Positions 7,998-16,507 of a DNA stretch of 64,000 nucleotides are shown here, one piece after another. The position numbers and the translations under genes were made by a program. The stretch comes from Chitinophaga pinensis (GTDB lineage: Bacteria > Bacteroidota > Bacteroidia > UBA4408), in the NCBI GenBank assembly GCA_945861665.1, contig CAMAVS010000001.1, forward strand, positions 62,001 through 126,000. The letters are read 5' to 3'. The number at the start of each line of letters is the position of its first letter. The stretch's first letter is position 1. The notes beneath the pieces were generated by a model. It searched no databases, was not told the origin of the DNA, and was given only the letters and a program-made list of their open reading frames with translations.

Positions 7998-8759
7998 ATG
8001 TTTTTTGTTTTATCAAAGTTACTTCATTTTTTAATAGCGCCATTGACGTGGATATTACTGTTACTTTGTTTTTATTTTTTTAGCAAAAACGAAAAAAACA
8101 AAAAGAAGTATTTAATTACTTCGATAACATTTTTACTCTTTTTCTCAAACTCATTTATTTTGGACGAATGTATGCGTAATTGGGAAATTCCGGCTTTAAG
8201 TTCAGCAGACCTACCACAAGCACAATATGAAGCCGCAATAGTATTAGGGGGAATGAGTTTTTACGATGGTAAAATTAACAGGATACAATTTACACGCAGT
8301 GCTGATAGATTATTTCAAGCAATTGATTTATATAAATCGGGTAAAATAAAAAAAATTATTTTCGTGGGTGGCTCAGGAAGTATACTTCACAACAAAGAAA
8401 AAGAAGCCTTCTTTGTAAAAGAATACCTACAAAAAATACAGTTCCCTGATTCAGTATTATTAATTGAAAGCGAGTCGAAAAACACACATGAAAACGCCTT
8501 CCTTGTAAAACCACTACTGCCCTATAGTAAAGCAAGATATTTACTTGTTACTTCCGCATCACATATGAGGAGAAGCTTGGGATGTTTTAAGAAAGCAGGA
8601 ATTGCAACATATCCTTATAGTGTAGATAGATACAGTGGCCCCAGAAAATTTGAATTCGACCATTTAATTATACCGAACATTGCTGCATTGCAAGAATGGA
8701 CTGTTCTTATTCACGAAATGGTAGGGTATGTTGTATATAAAATTGAAGGATATATTTAA
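7998..8759 (+). CDS. YdcF/SanA/ElyC-family (DUF218) membrane protein
   Basis: 253 residues. Two N-terminal hydrophobic segments (about 3-27 and 36-54) anchor a DUF218 domain (about 75-230). Family motifs are visible: the AAIVLGG strand-loop, AIDLYKSGKIKKIIFVGGSG, ESESKNTHENA and LLVTSASHMRRSLGCFKKAG. DUF218 proteins such as SanA and ElyC affect cell-envelope integrity and lipid-carrier use, but the biochemical activity is unclear. The stop overlaps the stop of the convergent Rieske gene in a shared TTAA. Confidence 0.88.
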   Translation: MFFVLSKLLHFLIAPLTWILLLLCFYFFSKNEKNKKKYLITSITFLLFFSNSFILDECMRNWEIPALSSADLPQAQYEAAIVLGGMSFYDGKINRIQFTRSADRLFQAIDLYKSGKIKKIIFVGGSGSILHNKEKEAFFVKEYLQKIQFPDSVLLIESESKNTHENAFLVKPLLPYSKARYLLVTSASHMRRSLGCFKKAGIATYPYSVDRYSGPRKFEFDHLIIPNIAALQEWTVLIHEMVGYVVYKIEGYI

Positions 8760-9124
8760 AACAAGCACCACATTTCTTTTTCAATCCCAATAAACAATCC
8801 TTTTTCGTTCAATTTTAATTCATATTTTTGGAGTTTACCTAAACAATTTACGGAATTACTATTGCCTGTTTTTAAATCAAATTTATAACGGTGATAAGGA
8901 CAAATTATTTCATCATCCTTTGTACACAGCCCATTGTGCAATGGGAACGCTTGATGTGGACATTTATTTTTAATGGCATAAAAACTATTTTTTGTTCTAA
9001 CTAAACAAAGTTCGTCAATGTCAACCATCACTTTGATAGCACTATCCAATGCAACTGCCTCCTCTGCTTCCTCGAGGGAGGAAAATAACTTAAACCACTT
9101 AATTTTTTTCTTTTTAGAAAACAT
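8756..9124 (-). CDS. Rieske [2Fe-2S] ferredoxin-like protein
   Basis: 122 residues with one Rieske domain. The ligand boxes are CPHQAFPLHNG (C-x-H) and CPYHRYKFDLKTG (C-x2-H), giving two Cys and two His for the [2Fe-2S] cluster. No signal peptide or membrane segment is seen, so it resembles soluble ferredoxin-type Rieske proteins such as those of nitrite reductase small subunits or dioxygenases. No oxygenase partner lies nearby. It is 10 bp downstream of comEC on the same strand and may be co-transcribed with it. An AT-rich start region encodes a Lys-rich N-terminus (MFSKKKKIKWFK). Confidence 0.9.
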   Translation of the reverse strand: MFSKKKKIKWFKLFSSLEEAEEAVALDSAIKVMVDIDELCLVRTKNSFYAIKNKCPHQAFPLHNGLCTKDDEIICPYHRYKFDLKTGNSNSVNCLGKLQKYELKLNEKGLFIGIEKEMWCLF

Positions 9125-9134
9125 ATATACAAAA

Positions 9135-11234
9135 TTAAATATTTAAAACACAAGCACCTTTTTGCAGAACATTAAAACACTTTATGTGTGCCTTTTCACA
9201 ATCCTTTTGCCATTTTCTTGCTTTGTAAAAAGAGTTTGATGAGTCTATAATGAAATTATCACACTCGAAACAAGAAAGCAAATTGGATATTTTTAGTTTT
9301 GTATTTCCACTCAAAATTATGTAATCCACCTTCATTCGTTCCTTATTATATTTATTAGTTATAGCAAGTAAATTATTTGCAATAATTATTCTTTTGTTAT
9401 TAAACATTACAAAATTACCTTTCTTATAAAATGTGTTCTCATTATAATCTTTAGATACAAATGCGTGGCTCACTACACCCTGCTCCCACCAATTATGATA
9501 TACATGAAAAAGCATCGTACTCTTATCTTTGTACAACAAAGAATCAGACACAAAATAATTTTTATTTCCCGTAATAAAATCGATTGCCGATTGTTTTTTT
9601 ATACTGTAAATGACAAGCGCCCTATTTGCTGCTTCTTTATATTTTTCTAGAATTTGATAGGAAAGAACCAACACAAATAAAGACAAAGAAATATGTATAA
9701 AATATGGACGCTTATAAAAAAAGAAAATAAAAGTAAAAATTAATATCCCGTAAATTAACCAAACTTCAAGTATACCAAGCGAAACACCTTCAACAATAGC
9801 ATAAGGAGCATTTTCAAAAAAAACAACCGAAGTGTTTAAAAATGAAATTAAACGCGACAGTAGCCAAGCGATCCAAAAGGCTAAGAAAAATATTTTCGAA
9901 ACAAACAGTAAGAGAATTCCAACATATAATATTAAGGCTGAAAGTGGGATTACAACTAAATTACTCAAAATAAAATAATTCGGAAACTGATGAAAGTAAA
10001 GTAATCCGAGTGAAAATGTTGCTAATTGTGCAGCAATGGATACTGTAGTAACAGTCCATATTTGATCAAGTATCCAATTATTGGTTTCAATTAAATTATA
10101 GATTCCCGGTTGTAACATTACAATTCCAAAAACAGCCAAAAAGGAAAGCTGAAAACCTACTTCCATTATTAAATAAGGATTGATAATGAGTAACAATAGT
10201 GCTGAAGCTGCTAATGTATTATATACATTGGTATACCGATTGAATAGTTTAGCAATGACAATAAAACTAAACATAGTAGCTGCTCGCATAACAGAAGGCG
10301 ACAAACCTGTTAAGCAAGCGTAAAACCAAAGCATTAGAACTAAAATAATTGCTTTTATTATTTTTCCATTTTTAAATTTATCGAGAAAAAAAAGTAATTT
10401 TAACAATACTACATAAATGATTGCTATATGTAAACCTGAAACAGAAAGTACGTGTAAGGCTCCACTACTTGAATAAGCCGATATAATTTCGGGATTCAAT
10501 TTATCTTCAAACCCCAATATAAGAGCAGATCCTACAGCAAACTCATTGCCCGTTATATTATATTGTTTAAATATATTTAGAAAATAGTCGCGAAGACTGA
10601 TAGATGTTTTTAAAATAAAACTGCCTTCATTTTTATTTGTACTTATCCATTTTTTATCCGACAAATAACATTGATGAAATACATTGTGGAATTCAAGATA
10701 TTGTTTATAGTTAAATTCATGTGGATTTACAGGGGGATCAATGCTCTTAAAAGCAGGACTAACAAACAATATATCTCCATATTTTATTTTCAAAGAATTA
10801 CTATCCTTTTGAAAATACAGCATTGCTTTTCCTTTTGTTGAAACCCATCCCCCTTGGGTACGAACAGAAATTACTTCTACTATCGTTTTCAAGGTTTTAT
10901 CCTTTTCAACAAAGGGTTCAAGTACTCGAACGGTTGCAAATTGATTAGAGTTAATTTTTTGTCCAAAATGGGATGGGTAATTTATTTCATTATTATAATG
11001 GGTTAACTGAAATCCAATAATAAAAAAGGCTAAATGCATTGTAAACCCGGCAAGCCATCTGTAATTATAGGCTAATTTAAAACGAACATTTATTAAAAGT
11101 TGAAACAATAACAGTATCCCTAAAATAAGAGACCAAAATGGAATTTCAATTTGAGTATAAATACAAACCAGTATTCCTGCCAAGAAGGGCAGTAAAATGC
11201 GAAAAAGGGGTATTTGATTTTTTAAAGCAAGCAT
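9135..11234 (-). CDS. comEC: ComEC/Rec2 family DNA-uptake channel protein
   Basis: 699-residue polytopic membrane protein. The N-terminus has several membrane helices and a DUF4131-like beta region (about 100-200). The central Competence domain (about 230-510) contains the family signature HVLSVSGLHIAI, followed by repeated membrane helices and LTGLSPSVMRAATM. The C-terminal 150 residues are predicted extracytoplasmic and resemble a degenerate metallo-beta-lactamase-like region without the canonical HxHxDH motif, as is frequent in this phylum. ComEC carries transforming DNA across the inner membrane. No other competence genes are adjacent. Confidence 0.92.
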   Translation of the reverse strand: MLALKNQIPLFRILLPFLAGILVCIYTQIEIPFWSLILGILLLFQLLINVRFKLAYNYRWLAGFTMHLAFFIIGFQLTHYNNEINYPSHFGQKINSNQFATVRVLEPFVEKDKTLKTIVEVISVRTQGGWVSTKGKAMLYFQKDSNSLKIKYGDILFVSPAFKSIDPPVNPHEFNYKQYLEFHNVFHQCYLSDKKWISTNKNEGSFILKTSISLRDYFLNIFKQYNITGNEFAVGSALILGFEDKLNPEIISAYSSSGALHVLSVSGLHIAIIYVVLLKLLFFLDKFKNGKIIKAIILVLMLWFYACLTGLSPSVMRAATMFSFIVIAKLFNRYTNVYNTLAASALLLLIINPYLIMEVGFQLSFLAVFGIVMLQPGIYNLIETNNWILDQIWTVTTVSIAAQLATFSLGLLYFHQFPNYFILSNLVVIPLSALILYVGILLLFVSKIFFLAFWIAWLLSRLISFLNTSVVFFENAPYAIVEGVSLGILEVWLIYGILIFTFIFFFYKRPYFIHISLSLFVLVLSYQILEKYKEAANRALVIYSIKKQSAIDFITGNKNYFVSDSLLYKDKSTMLFHVYHNWWEQGVVSHAFVSKDYNENTFYKKGNFVMFNNKRIIIANNLLAITNKYNKERMKVDYIILSGNTKLKISNLLSCFECDNFIIDSSNSFYKARKWQKDCEKAHIKCFNVLQKGACVLNI

Positions 11235-11246
11235 TAAAGTATTTCC

Positions 11247-11665
11247 TTATAAGTCAATTGCATTTGTTTTGAAATTTATAACAGCTAAATATTTTAAAAA
11301 AATATCTCCACCTAAAACATGATCAATTGGCATTATTTTAGGATCCTATATGTTTTATTAACGTGAGAAAGATCAAGTAAAAGTATATTGTAATTTTTTA
11401 GTGTTAGTCCAGCCATTACAATTTTTTTAATTTTACAATTATGACTTTGCATTGAACTTGTACCTAAGCCAGACGATAGGTTTCCATTTTTATCAAAGGT
11501 TTTTTGTTTTGTAAACTTATTTATCCTATTTACATCAAAAACAGTTTGCGAAGCACCGATGTCAATTAACAAACTAGCCTTTTTTTCATTTTTAGTTACC
11601 TTTATCAATAAATCACTTTCATTTGGTTTTACCGATAGAATATTAATTTAAAACCTTGTTACCAT
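11247..11665 (-). pseudogene. decayed retropepsin-like aspartic protease gene
   Basis: The reverse strand encodes pieces of a small (about 135 aa) retropepsin-like protein in broken frames. Reading from the ATG at 11665 gives MVTRF, then a stop (TAA, 11648-11650). The same frame continues as INILSVKPNESDLLIKV and the active-site segment LLIDIGASQTVFD (normally DTGAS; here DIGAS) up to a stop at 11333. The C-terminal half (MPIDHVLGGDIFLKYLAV, ending TNAIDL) is in another frame, ending at 11247. One missing A in the run at 11336-11339 would rejoin the frames. A stop plus a frameshift plus DIGAS point to genuine decay rather than a single sequencing error. Confidence 0.75.
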
Positions 11666-11680
11666 ACATTACAATAAGAT

Positions 11681-11708
11681 AAAAAAGCCCCACAAATGCG
11701 AGGCTTTT
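11681..11708 (-). terminator. terminator downstream of mdh
   Basis: On the reverse strand the stem AAAAGCC/GGCTTTT (11683-11689 with 11702-11708) is followed by a U-run (plus-strand A's 11681-11686). It lies 20 bp after the mdh stop. Confidence 0.75.
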
Positions 11709-11728
11709 AAATAATTAATATAAACTTA

Positions 11729-12667
11729 CTAAGCTACTACTTTCATGTTGTCTAGCACTTCCATTACTTGCTTAACGGCATTTGCCGACTCTTTTAACAA
11801 TGCCATTTCAGCATCGTTTAACTTCAGCTCTATAATTTTTTCAATACCATTTTTACCTAATACAACCGGAACGCCCAAATAAATATCTTTCATTCCGTAC
11901 TCCCCATTTAATAATGCGCATACCGGAAAAATCCTTCGTTGATCACGAACAATAGCCTCAACCATTTGAGCTGCTGCCGCTCCTGGTGCAAACCAAGCCG
12001 ATGTTCCCATTAAATTCACTAATTCCCCTCCACCTTTTTTGGTCCGTTCAATGATTGCATCCAATTTATTGACTTCAATTAACTCGGTTACAGGAATACC
12101 TGCAACTGTTGTATAACGAGGAAGTGGAACCATTGTATCACCATGCCCTCCCATTAAAACGGCTTTAATATCCTTAGGTGAAACATTCAATGCCTCCGCT
12201 AAAAATGCACTGTAACGAGCAGTATCTAAAATTCCTGCCATACCAAATACTCTGCTTGACGGAATTTTTGCTGTTAAAAATGCACAATAAGTCATTACAT
12301 CTAAGGGATTAGAAACAACAATTATTTTTGCATTGGGTGAATATTTAATTATGCTTTCGGTAACTGATTTTACAATTCCGGCATTGGTAGCGATAAGATC
12401 ATCGCGACTCATACCTGGCTTTCTAGGTAAACCGGAAGTAATTACAACTACCTCAGAATTTGCTGTTTTAGTATAATCATTTGTATATCCTATTACGCGT
12501 GAGTCGTACAAATTAATAGGAGCAGTTTGCCACATATCAAGCGATTTTCCTTCGGCTACACCTTCCTTAATGTCAATAAGGACAACCTCATTTGCCAATT
12601 CCTTATGAGCTATAACGTTTGCACAGGTTGCACCAACATTTCCGGCTCCAACTACAGTAATTTTCAT
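11729..12667 (-). CDS. mdh: malate dehydrogenase
   Basis: NAD-dependent malate dehydrogenase of the LDH-like class, 312 residues, catalysing malate to oxaloacetate in the TCA cycle. The Rossmann nucleotide loop is GAGNVGATCANV (about 7-18). The substrate loop LPRKPGMSRDDL carries the Arg pair that selects malate over lactate. The catalytic His is in MGGHGDTMVPLPRY and the Asp of the relay in ILDTARYSAF. It stands alone between its own terminator and a roughly 300-bp upstream region. Confidence 0.96.
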   Translation of the reverse strand: MKITVVGAGNVGATCANVIAHKELANEVVLIDIKEGVAEGKSLDMWQTAPINLYDSRVIGYTNDYTKTANSEVVVITSGLPRKPGMSRDDLIATNAGIVKSVTESIIKYSPNAKIIVVSNPLDVMTYCAFLTAKIPSSRVFGMAGILDTARYSAFLAEALNVSPKDIKAVLMGGHGDTMVPLPRYTTVAGIPVTELIEVNKLDAIIERTKKGGGELVNLMGTSAWFAPGAAAAQMVEAIVRDQRRIFPVCALLNGEYGMKDIYLGVPVVLGKNGIEKIIELKLNDAEMALLKESANAVKQVMEVLDNMKVVA

Positions 12668-12811
12668 TTTTTATTTTTTTAATAGTGAATATTCTTTTTA
12701 AAAAACTTCGGCTAATGTAATAAACTACTTTTTATTAAAAAAAGTTATTTATCACCAAAAGATTAAAATAAAATAGTTTGGCATTCGAAGCGATTCATTT
12801 CAATTCCTTTT

Positions 12812-12836
12812 TACCGTAAACTAAATAAAGTGTAAC
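12812..12836. repeat. 25-bp dispersed repeat, copy 2
   Basis: Second copy of the 25-bp sequence at 6495-6519, with one mismatch (T to A at the seventh base). It lies in the 298-bp gap between mdh and the type-B-sorted protein gene, which also holds two TAnnTTTG boxes (12864-12871 and 12929-12936). Confidence 0.7.
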
Positions 12837-12928
12837 GTAGCATTTTAAACTATACATTTAAACTACATTTGTACTGAATATAGTGTTAAAAAAACCAATA
12901 CCACGTATTTATTATTTGTTTAAATGAT

Positions 12929-12936
12929 TACATTTG
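12929..12936 (+). promoter_or_regulatory. candidate -7 box upstream of the type-B-sorted protein
   Basis: TACATTTG matches TAnnTTTG and lies 29 nt before the start codon. A second identical box is at 12864-12871. The -33 spacing is not ideal for either. Confidence 0.4.
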
Positions 12937-12965
12937 CGTATTCTAGTAAGTAGTAAATTGTAATA

Positions 12966-14930
12966 ATGAAAAAAATTGTACTATTTTTTCTTTTTTTGTT
13001 TGCTATTAGTAAAATAGCAACGGCACAATTAACAGCTAATGGTGCAGGAAAGGCTGTTGTTACACAGTATACCAACATTTCCCCGAACGATACGATTTAT
13101 GTTTTTTGTAGCATAGATGCTAATGGAAACCCGAATATGGGCTCCTTAACAGCTACACCTGTTGGAGGGATGCCAAATTACAATTTCGATTGGCAAAAAT
13201 TTAACCCGAATACATACGTGTACGATCCCTTTACGAACACAAATGGATTAACTTCCACGATTAATAATTTAGGTGATGGAGGATACAATGTTACGATTAC
13301 CGATGCTAATGGCAACAAACAATGTATGCGTGCTTGGGTTTATATTGACAGTATTATACCTAAAATTGACCCCATTATTCCAAGATGTGATACCATAAAG
13401 CTAAACGCTACCATAGGAAAATCCGCACCCTTTACCTATTATGATCCGCCAGCAACCTCCTTGCTGATTGATTCTAACACAACGATAACAGTATGTTTTG
13501 ATGCCTTACATACCTTTGTTTCTGATTTAGGTTTTTTTCTTATTGGACCACCTAGTTGCTTAAGTCCAACTATTTGTTTAGCAAACCCAATTGCAGCAAA
13601 TAATGGGGGATTAAATTGCAATTCTGGAAACGATGTAATTGGACTATGCTTTACCACATCAAGTGGCGTCCTGTTTAATGGATGTGTTCCCGCTCCTGCA
13701 CATACACTTTCAGGAACTTATGCTTCCAATAATCCTTGGAATCCAATTTACGGTTGCGATGCAGCTACTGCAGGGTGGACAGTTCAAGTGTATGATTGTG
13801 TAGGTGCAGATGTTGGCTCCCTTACACATGCATCCATTTCTTTTTCGGGCCAAGGACCTTGTGGACCAACTTCTATTTTTTATGATTCCGGCATTATAAA
13901 TTCCATCATCAATGACAACTCTTGTTTACCGGGAAATGCTTCTGTATTTATTGTACCTCCTGGTGTACCGGCAACTCACGTAATGAATCTTCCACCTGCC
14001 ACATACCTATGGACGTCTAATCCACCTACATCAGTACAAAATTTTACCGACTCATTAAATCCAGAAATATATGGCAATTTATTTCCACAACAAGATGTCT
14101 GGTTTTATTTAAAAGCAACTGACAGTTTAGGCGTTTGTACAAAAAAGGATTCAACAAAATACACCTTCACTATTTTACAAGCTACTATGCAATTTGCAGA
14201 TGATACTTGTGGAATGGGAGAAGGAAAAGCAAAAGTGACTGTTACAGGTGGAAAACCCCCTTATACTTATGCTTGGGACGATGCTAAAGCCCAAACAGCA
14301 GACTCTGCTATTAACCTCCCTATGGGCGCTTACAATGTGGTAGTCACCGATGCAAATCACTGTACAGTGGCTATGATGGTACAAATAGTAACAATACCTT
14401 TACCAATAGCTGAATTTTTCCCAACACCTGAAGTAATTAGTTTGCTTGATCCCGTATGTTTATTTGTCAATAAATCAAAAAATGCAATAAAGTATTGGTG
14501 GAATTTTGGTGACGGTGATACTTCTACTTCTTTTAATCCCAAACACAGCTATGTTCAAGAGGGCACATATGAAGTAAAATTAGTAGTTGAAAATCAATAT
14601 GGATGCAGAGATAGTATTACGCATACAGTTATTGTAGAATCCTATTTCACTTTTTATATTCCAAATGCATTTAGACCAAATACAGATGGATTAAACGATG
14701 AATTTATTCCAAAAATATTTGGGGTAATTAATGATGGCTATGATTTCAGCGTATTTAACAGATGGGGAACTGAAATATTTCACACAAATGACCCTTTAAA
14801 AGGTTGGTCGGGAAATGTTGATGGAGGAACCAAAAATGCTATGAATGAAGTGTATGTTTACGTTATTAAATTTACTGATTTCAAGTTAAAAAAACACAGT
14901 GTTGTAGGTCACGTTACTTTGGTACAATAA
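12966..14930 (+). CDS. secreted multidomain protein with gliding-motility-associated C-terminal (type B) sorting domain
   Basis: 654 residues. The signal peptide ends at about residue 20 (ATAQ). A proprotein-convertase P-like domain lies at about 165-295 (TITVCFDALHTFVSDLGFFL; GWTVQVYDCVGADVGSLTHA). An SprB-type repeat follows (about 415-470, GKAKVTVTGGKPPYTYAWDD) and then a PKD domain (about 480-560, WWNFGDGDTSTSFNPKHSY). The last 90 residues are the CHU_C/type B sorting domain (FYIPNAFRPNTDGLNDEF; FNRWGTEIFHT; GWSGNVDGG), directing export by the type IX system. An adhesin-like surface role is inferred. It begins a same-strand run of five genes. Confidence 0.9.
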   Translation: MKKIVLFFLFLFAISKIATAQLTANGAGKAVVTQYTNISPNDTIYVFCSIDANGNPNMGSLTATPVGGMPNYNFDWQKFNPNTYVYDPFTNTNGLTSTINNLGDGGYNVTITDANGNKQCMRAWVYIDSIIPKIDPIIPRCDTIKLNATIGKSAPFTYYDPPATSLLIDSNTTITVCFDALHTFVSDLGFFLIGPPSCLSPTICLANPIAANNGGLNCNSGNDVIGLCFTTSSGVLFNGCVPAPAHTLSGTYASNNPWNPIYGCDAATAGWTVQVYDCVGADVGSLTHASISFSGQGPCGPTSIFYDSGIINSIINDNSCLPGNASVFIVPPGVPATHVMNLPPATYLWTSNPPTSVQNFTDSLNPEIYGNLFPQQDVWFYLKATDSLGVCTKKDSTKYTFTILQATMQFADDTCGMGEGKAKVTVTGGKPPYTYAWDDAKAQTADSAINLPMGAYNVVVTDANHCTVAMMVQIVTIPLPIAEFFPTPEVISLLDPVCLFVNKSKNAIKYWWNFGDGDTSTSFNPKHSYVQEGTYEVKLVVENQYGCRDSITHTVIVESYFTFYIPNAFRPNTDGLNDEFIPKIFGVINDGYDFSVFNRWGTEIFHTNDPLKGWSGNVDGGTKNAMNEVYVYVIKFTDFKLKKHSVVGHVTLVQ

Positions 14931-14942
14931 AAATTTATTGGA

Positions 14943-16223
14943 ATGATTACTGAGGAGTTTCTACAGTATGTTTGGAAACTTAGACTGTTCAATCAAAAAG
15001 ATCTATTCACTGAAGAAGGTGAAGCTGTTTCGATAATTAAAACAGGAGAACAAAACAGCAATGCTGGTCCTGATTTTTTAAATGCCAAAATTAAAATTGG
15101 GAAAACCACTTGGGCAGGCAATGTTGAAATCCATACACTGGCTTCCGATTGGAAAAAACATAAGCATCAAAACGATGATGCATACAACAATGTTATTTTG
15201 CACGCTGTGTATAAAGATGATGTTCCACTTCATAGAAAATCGGGAGAAAAATGTCCTACATTAGTGTTAGACAGCTTAATTCCAATGTACCTATTGAATA
15301 ATTACAGTAAAATACAAAAAAGTACTCATCATTGGATCCCCTGTGAAAAGCAACTGAATAGAATTGACACTTTTTTTATTAAAAACTTTCTCGACAGAAT
15401 GCTTGTTGAACGATTGGAAAGGAAAACAAAAACAATTTTAACCAGTTTAGCAATCAATAAAAACAATTGGGAAGAAACTTTTTACCAACAAATTGCCAGG
15501 AGTTTTGGATTTAAAATAAACAGCGAACCATTTGAATTACTTGCAAAATCGCTGCCGAACATTTTACTTTCCAAGCACAAGAATAGTTTGTTTCAAATTG
15601 AAGCTTTATTATTCGGACAAGCAGGTTTTTTAGGACTGCCCTTAAAAGATAAATATGCTCAGCAACTGCAAAATGAATATGCTTTTTTACAAAAAAAATT
15701 CAACCTTATTCCAATTGAAAAACATTTGTGGAAAAACATGAGACTGCACCCATTGAATTTTCCTTGCATTCGAATTGCTCAATTTGCATCACTTATATTT
15801 AAATCATCCCATTTGTTTTCAAAAATAATTGAGGCAAAAGTTTTAGTCGATTTAAAGAAAATATTGTCAGTGGAAGTATCGGAGTATTGGACCACACACT
15901 ATAAATTTGATAAAAAATCCCCCCTAAAGAAGAAAAAGCTAGGTGCTAATGGCATTCAAAATTGTATCATCAATACAGTTGTTCCGCTTTATTTTGTCTA
16001 TGGTAAAACCAAAAAAGAAGGAGATTATGTTAGCCTATCAATGAACTTATTGGAACAATTAAAGAGCGAAAAAAATTCCACCATAAGCAAATGGAATAGT
16101 ATAGGAATAAAATCTACCACAGCTTTTGATAGCCAAGCATTGTTGGAATTGAAAAACGAATACTGTTCACATAAAAAATGTTTACAATGTGCTGTTGGTA
16201 ATAAATTACTTAATAAAGTATAA
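14943..16223 (+). CDS. DUF2851 family protein
   Basis: 426-residue soluble protein of the Bacteroidota-typical DUF2851 family. The N-terminus EEFLQYVWKLRLFNQKDLFT and the motif GEQNSNAGPDFLNAKIKI...WAGNVEIHTLASDWKKHKH are diagnostic. The C-terminal end carries a Cys cluster (CSHKKCLQCAVG) that may bind metal. The function is unknown; the conserved acidic/His core looks enzymatic, but I cannot assign it. It starts 12 bp after the preceding stop and is probably in the same transcript. Confidence 0.9.
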   Translation: MITEEFLQYVWKLRLFNQKDLFTEEGEAVSIIKTGEQNSNAGPDFLNAKIKIGKTTWAGNVEIHTLASDWKKHKHQNDDAYNNVILHAVYKDDVPLHRKSGEKCPTLVLDSLIPMYLLNNYSKIQKSTHHWIPCEKQLNRIDTFFIKNFLDRMLVERLERKTKTILTSLAINKNNWEETFYQQIARSFGFKINSEPFELLAKSLPNILLSKHKNSLFQIEALLFGQAGFLGLPLKDKYAQQLQNEYAFLQKKFNLIPIEKHLWKNMRLHPLNFPCIRIAQFASLIFKSSHLFSKIIEAKVLVDLKKILSVEVSEYWTTHYKFDKKSPLKKKKLGANGIQNCIINTVVPLYFVYGKTKKEGDYVSLSMNLLEQLKSEKNSTISKWNSIGIKSTTAFDSQALLELKNEYCSHKKCLQCAVGNKLLNKV

Positions 16224-16264
16224 AATACATTCTCTTTTCATAAATTTGTAGTATATAAAATAAA

Positions 16265-16495
16265 ATGGCACGAAAAATAACGGTTTGGTTTGAACAACAG
16301 GCATTCGGTGTATGTGAATGGTGGGGCAACAAACTGGGTATTAAGTCGACCAATATACGTATGTATTTTATTTACCTTTCTTTTTTCACTGTTGGTTCAC
16401 CCATCATTGTATATTTCATAATGGCCTTTATATTGGAGCACAAAAACTATTTAAAACCTAATAAAAGTAAACGATCAAGTATTTGGGACATTTAA
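16265..16495 (+). CDS. PspC-domain small membrane protein
   Basis: 76 residues. It matches the PspC domain layout: a short amphipathic start (GVCEWWGNKLGIKSTNIRMYFIYLSF) and a hydrophobic segment (about 35-58, FFTVGSPIIVYFIMAFILE). PspC-family proteins are inner-membrane partners in envelope-stress responses. No pspA or pspB is nearby. It lies between DUF2851 and the K+ channel gene, 12 bp upstream of the latter. Confidence 0.85.
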   Translation: MARKITVWFEQQAFGVCEWWGNKLGIKSTNIRMYFIYLSFFTVGSPIIVYFIMAFILEHKNYLKPNKSKRSSIWDI

Positions 16496-16507
16496 TACCC
16501 CTAAGAA

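Noticed and set aside
9465-9650. Short plus-strand frame inside comEC
   Set aside because: It overlaps the degenerate C-terminal domain of ComEC completely and has no recognisable features.
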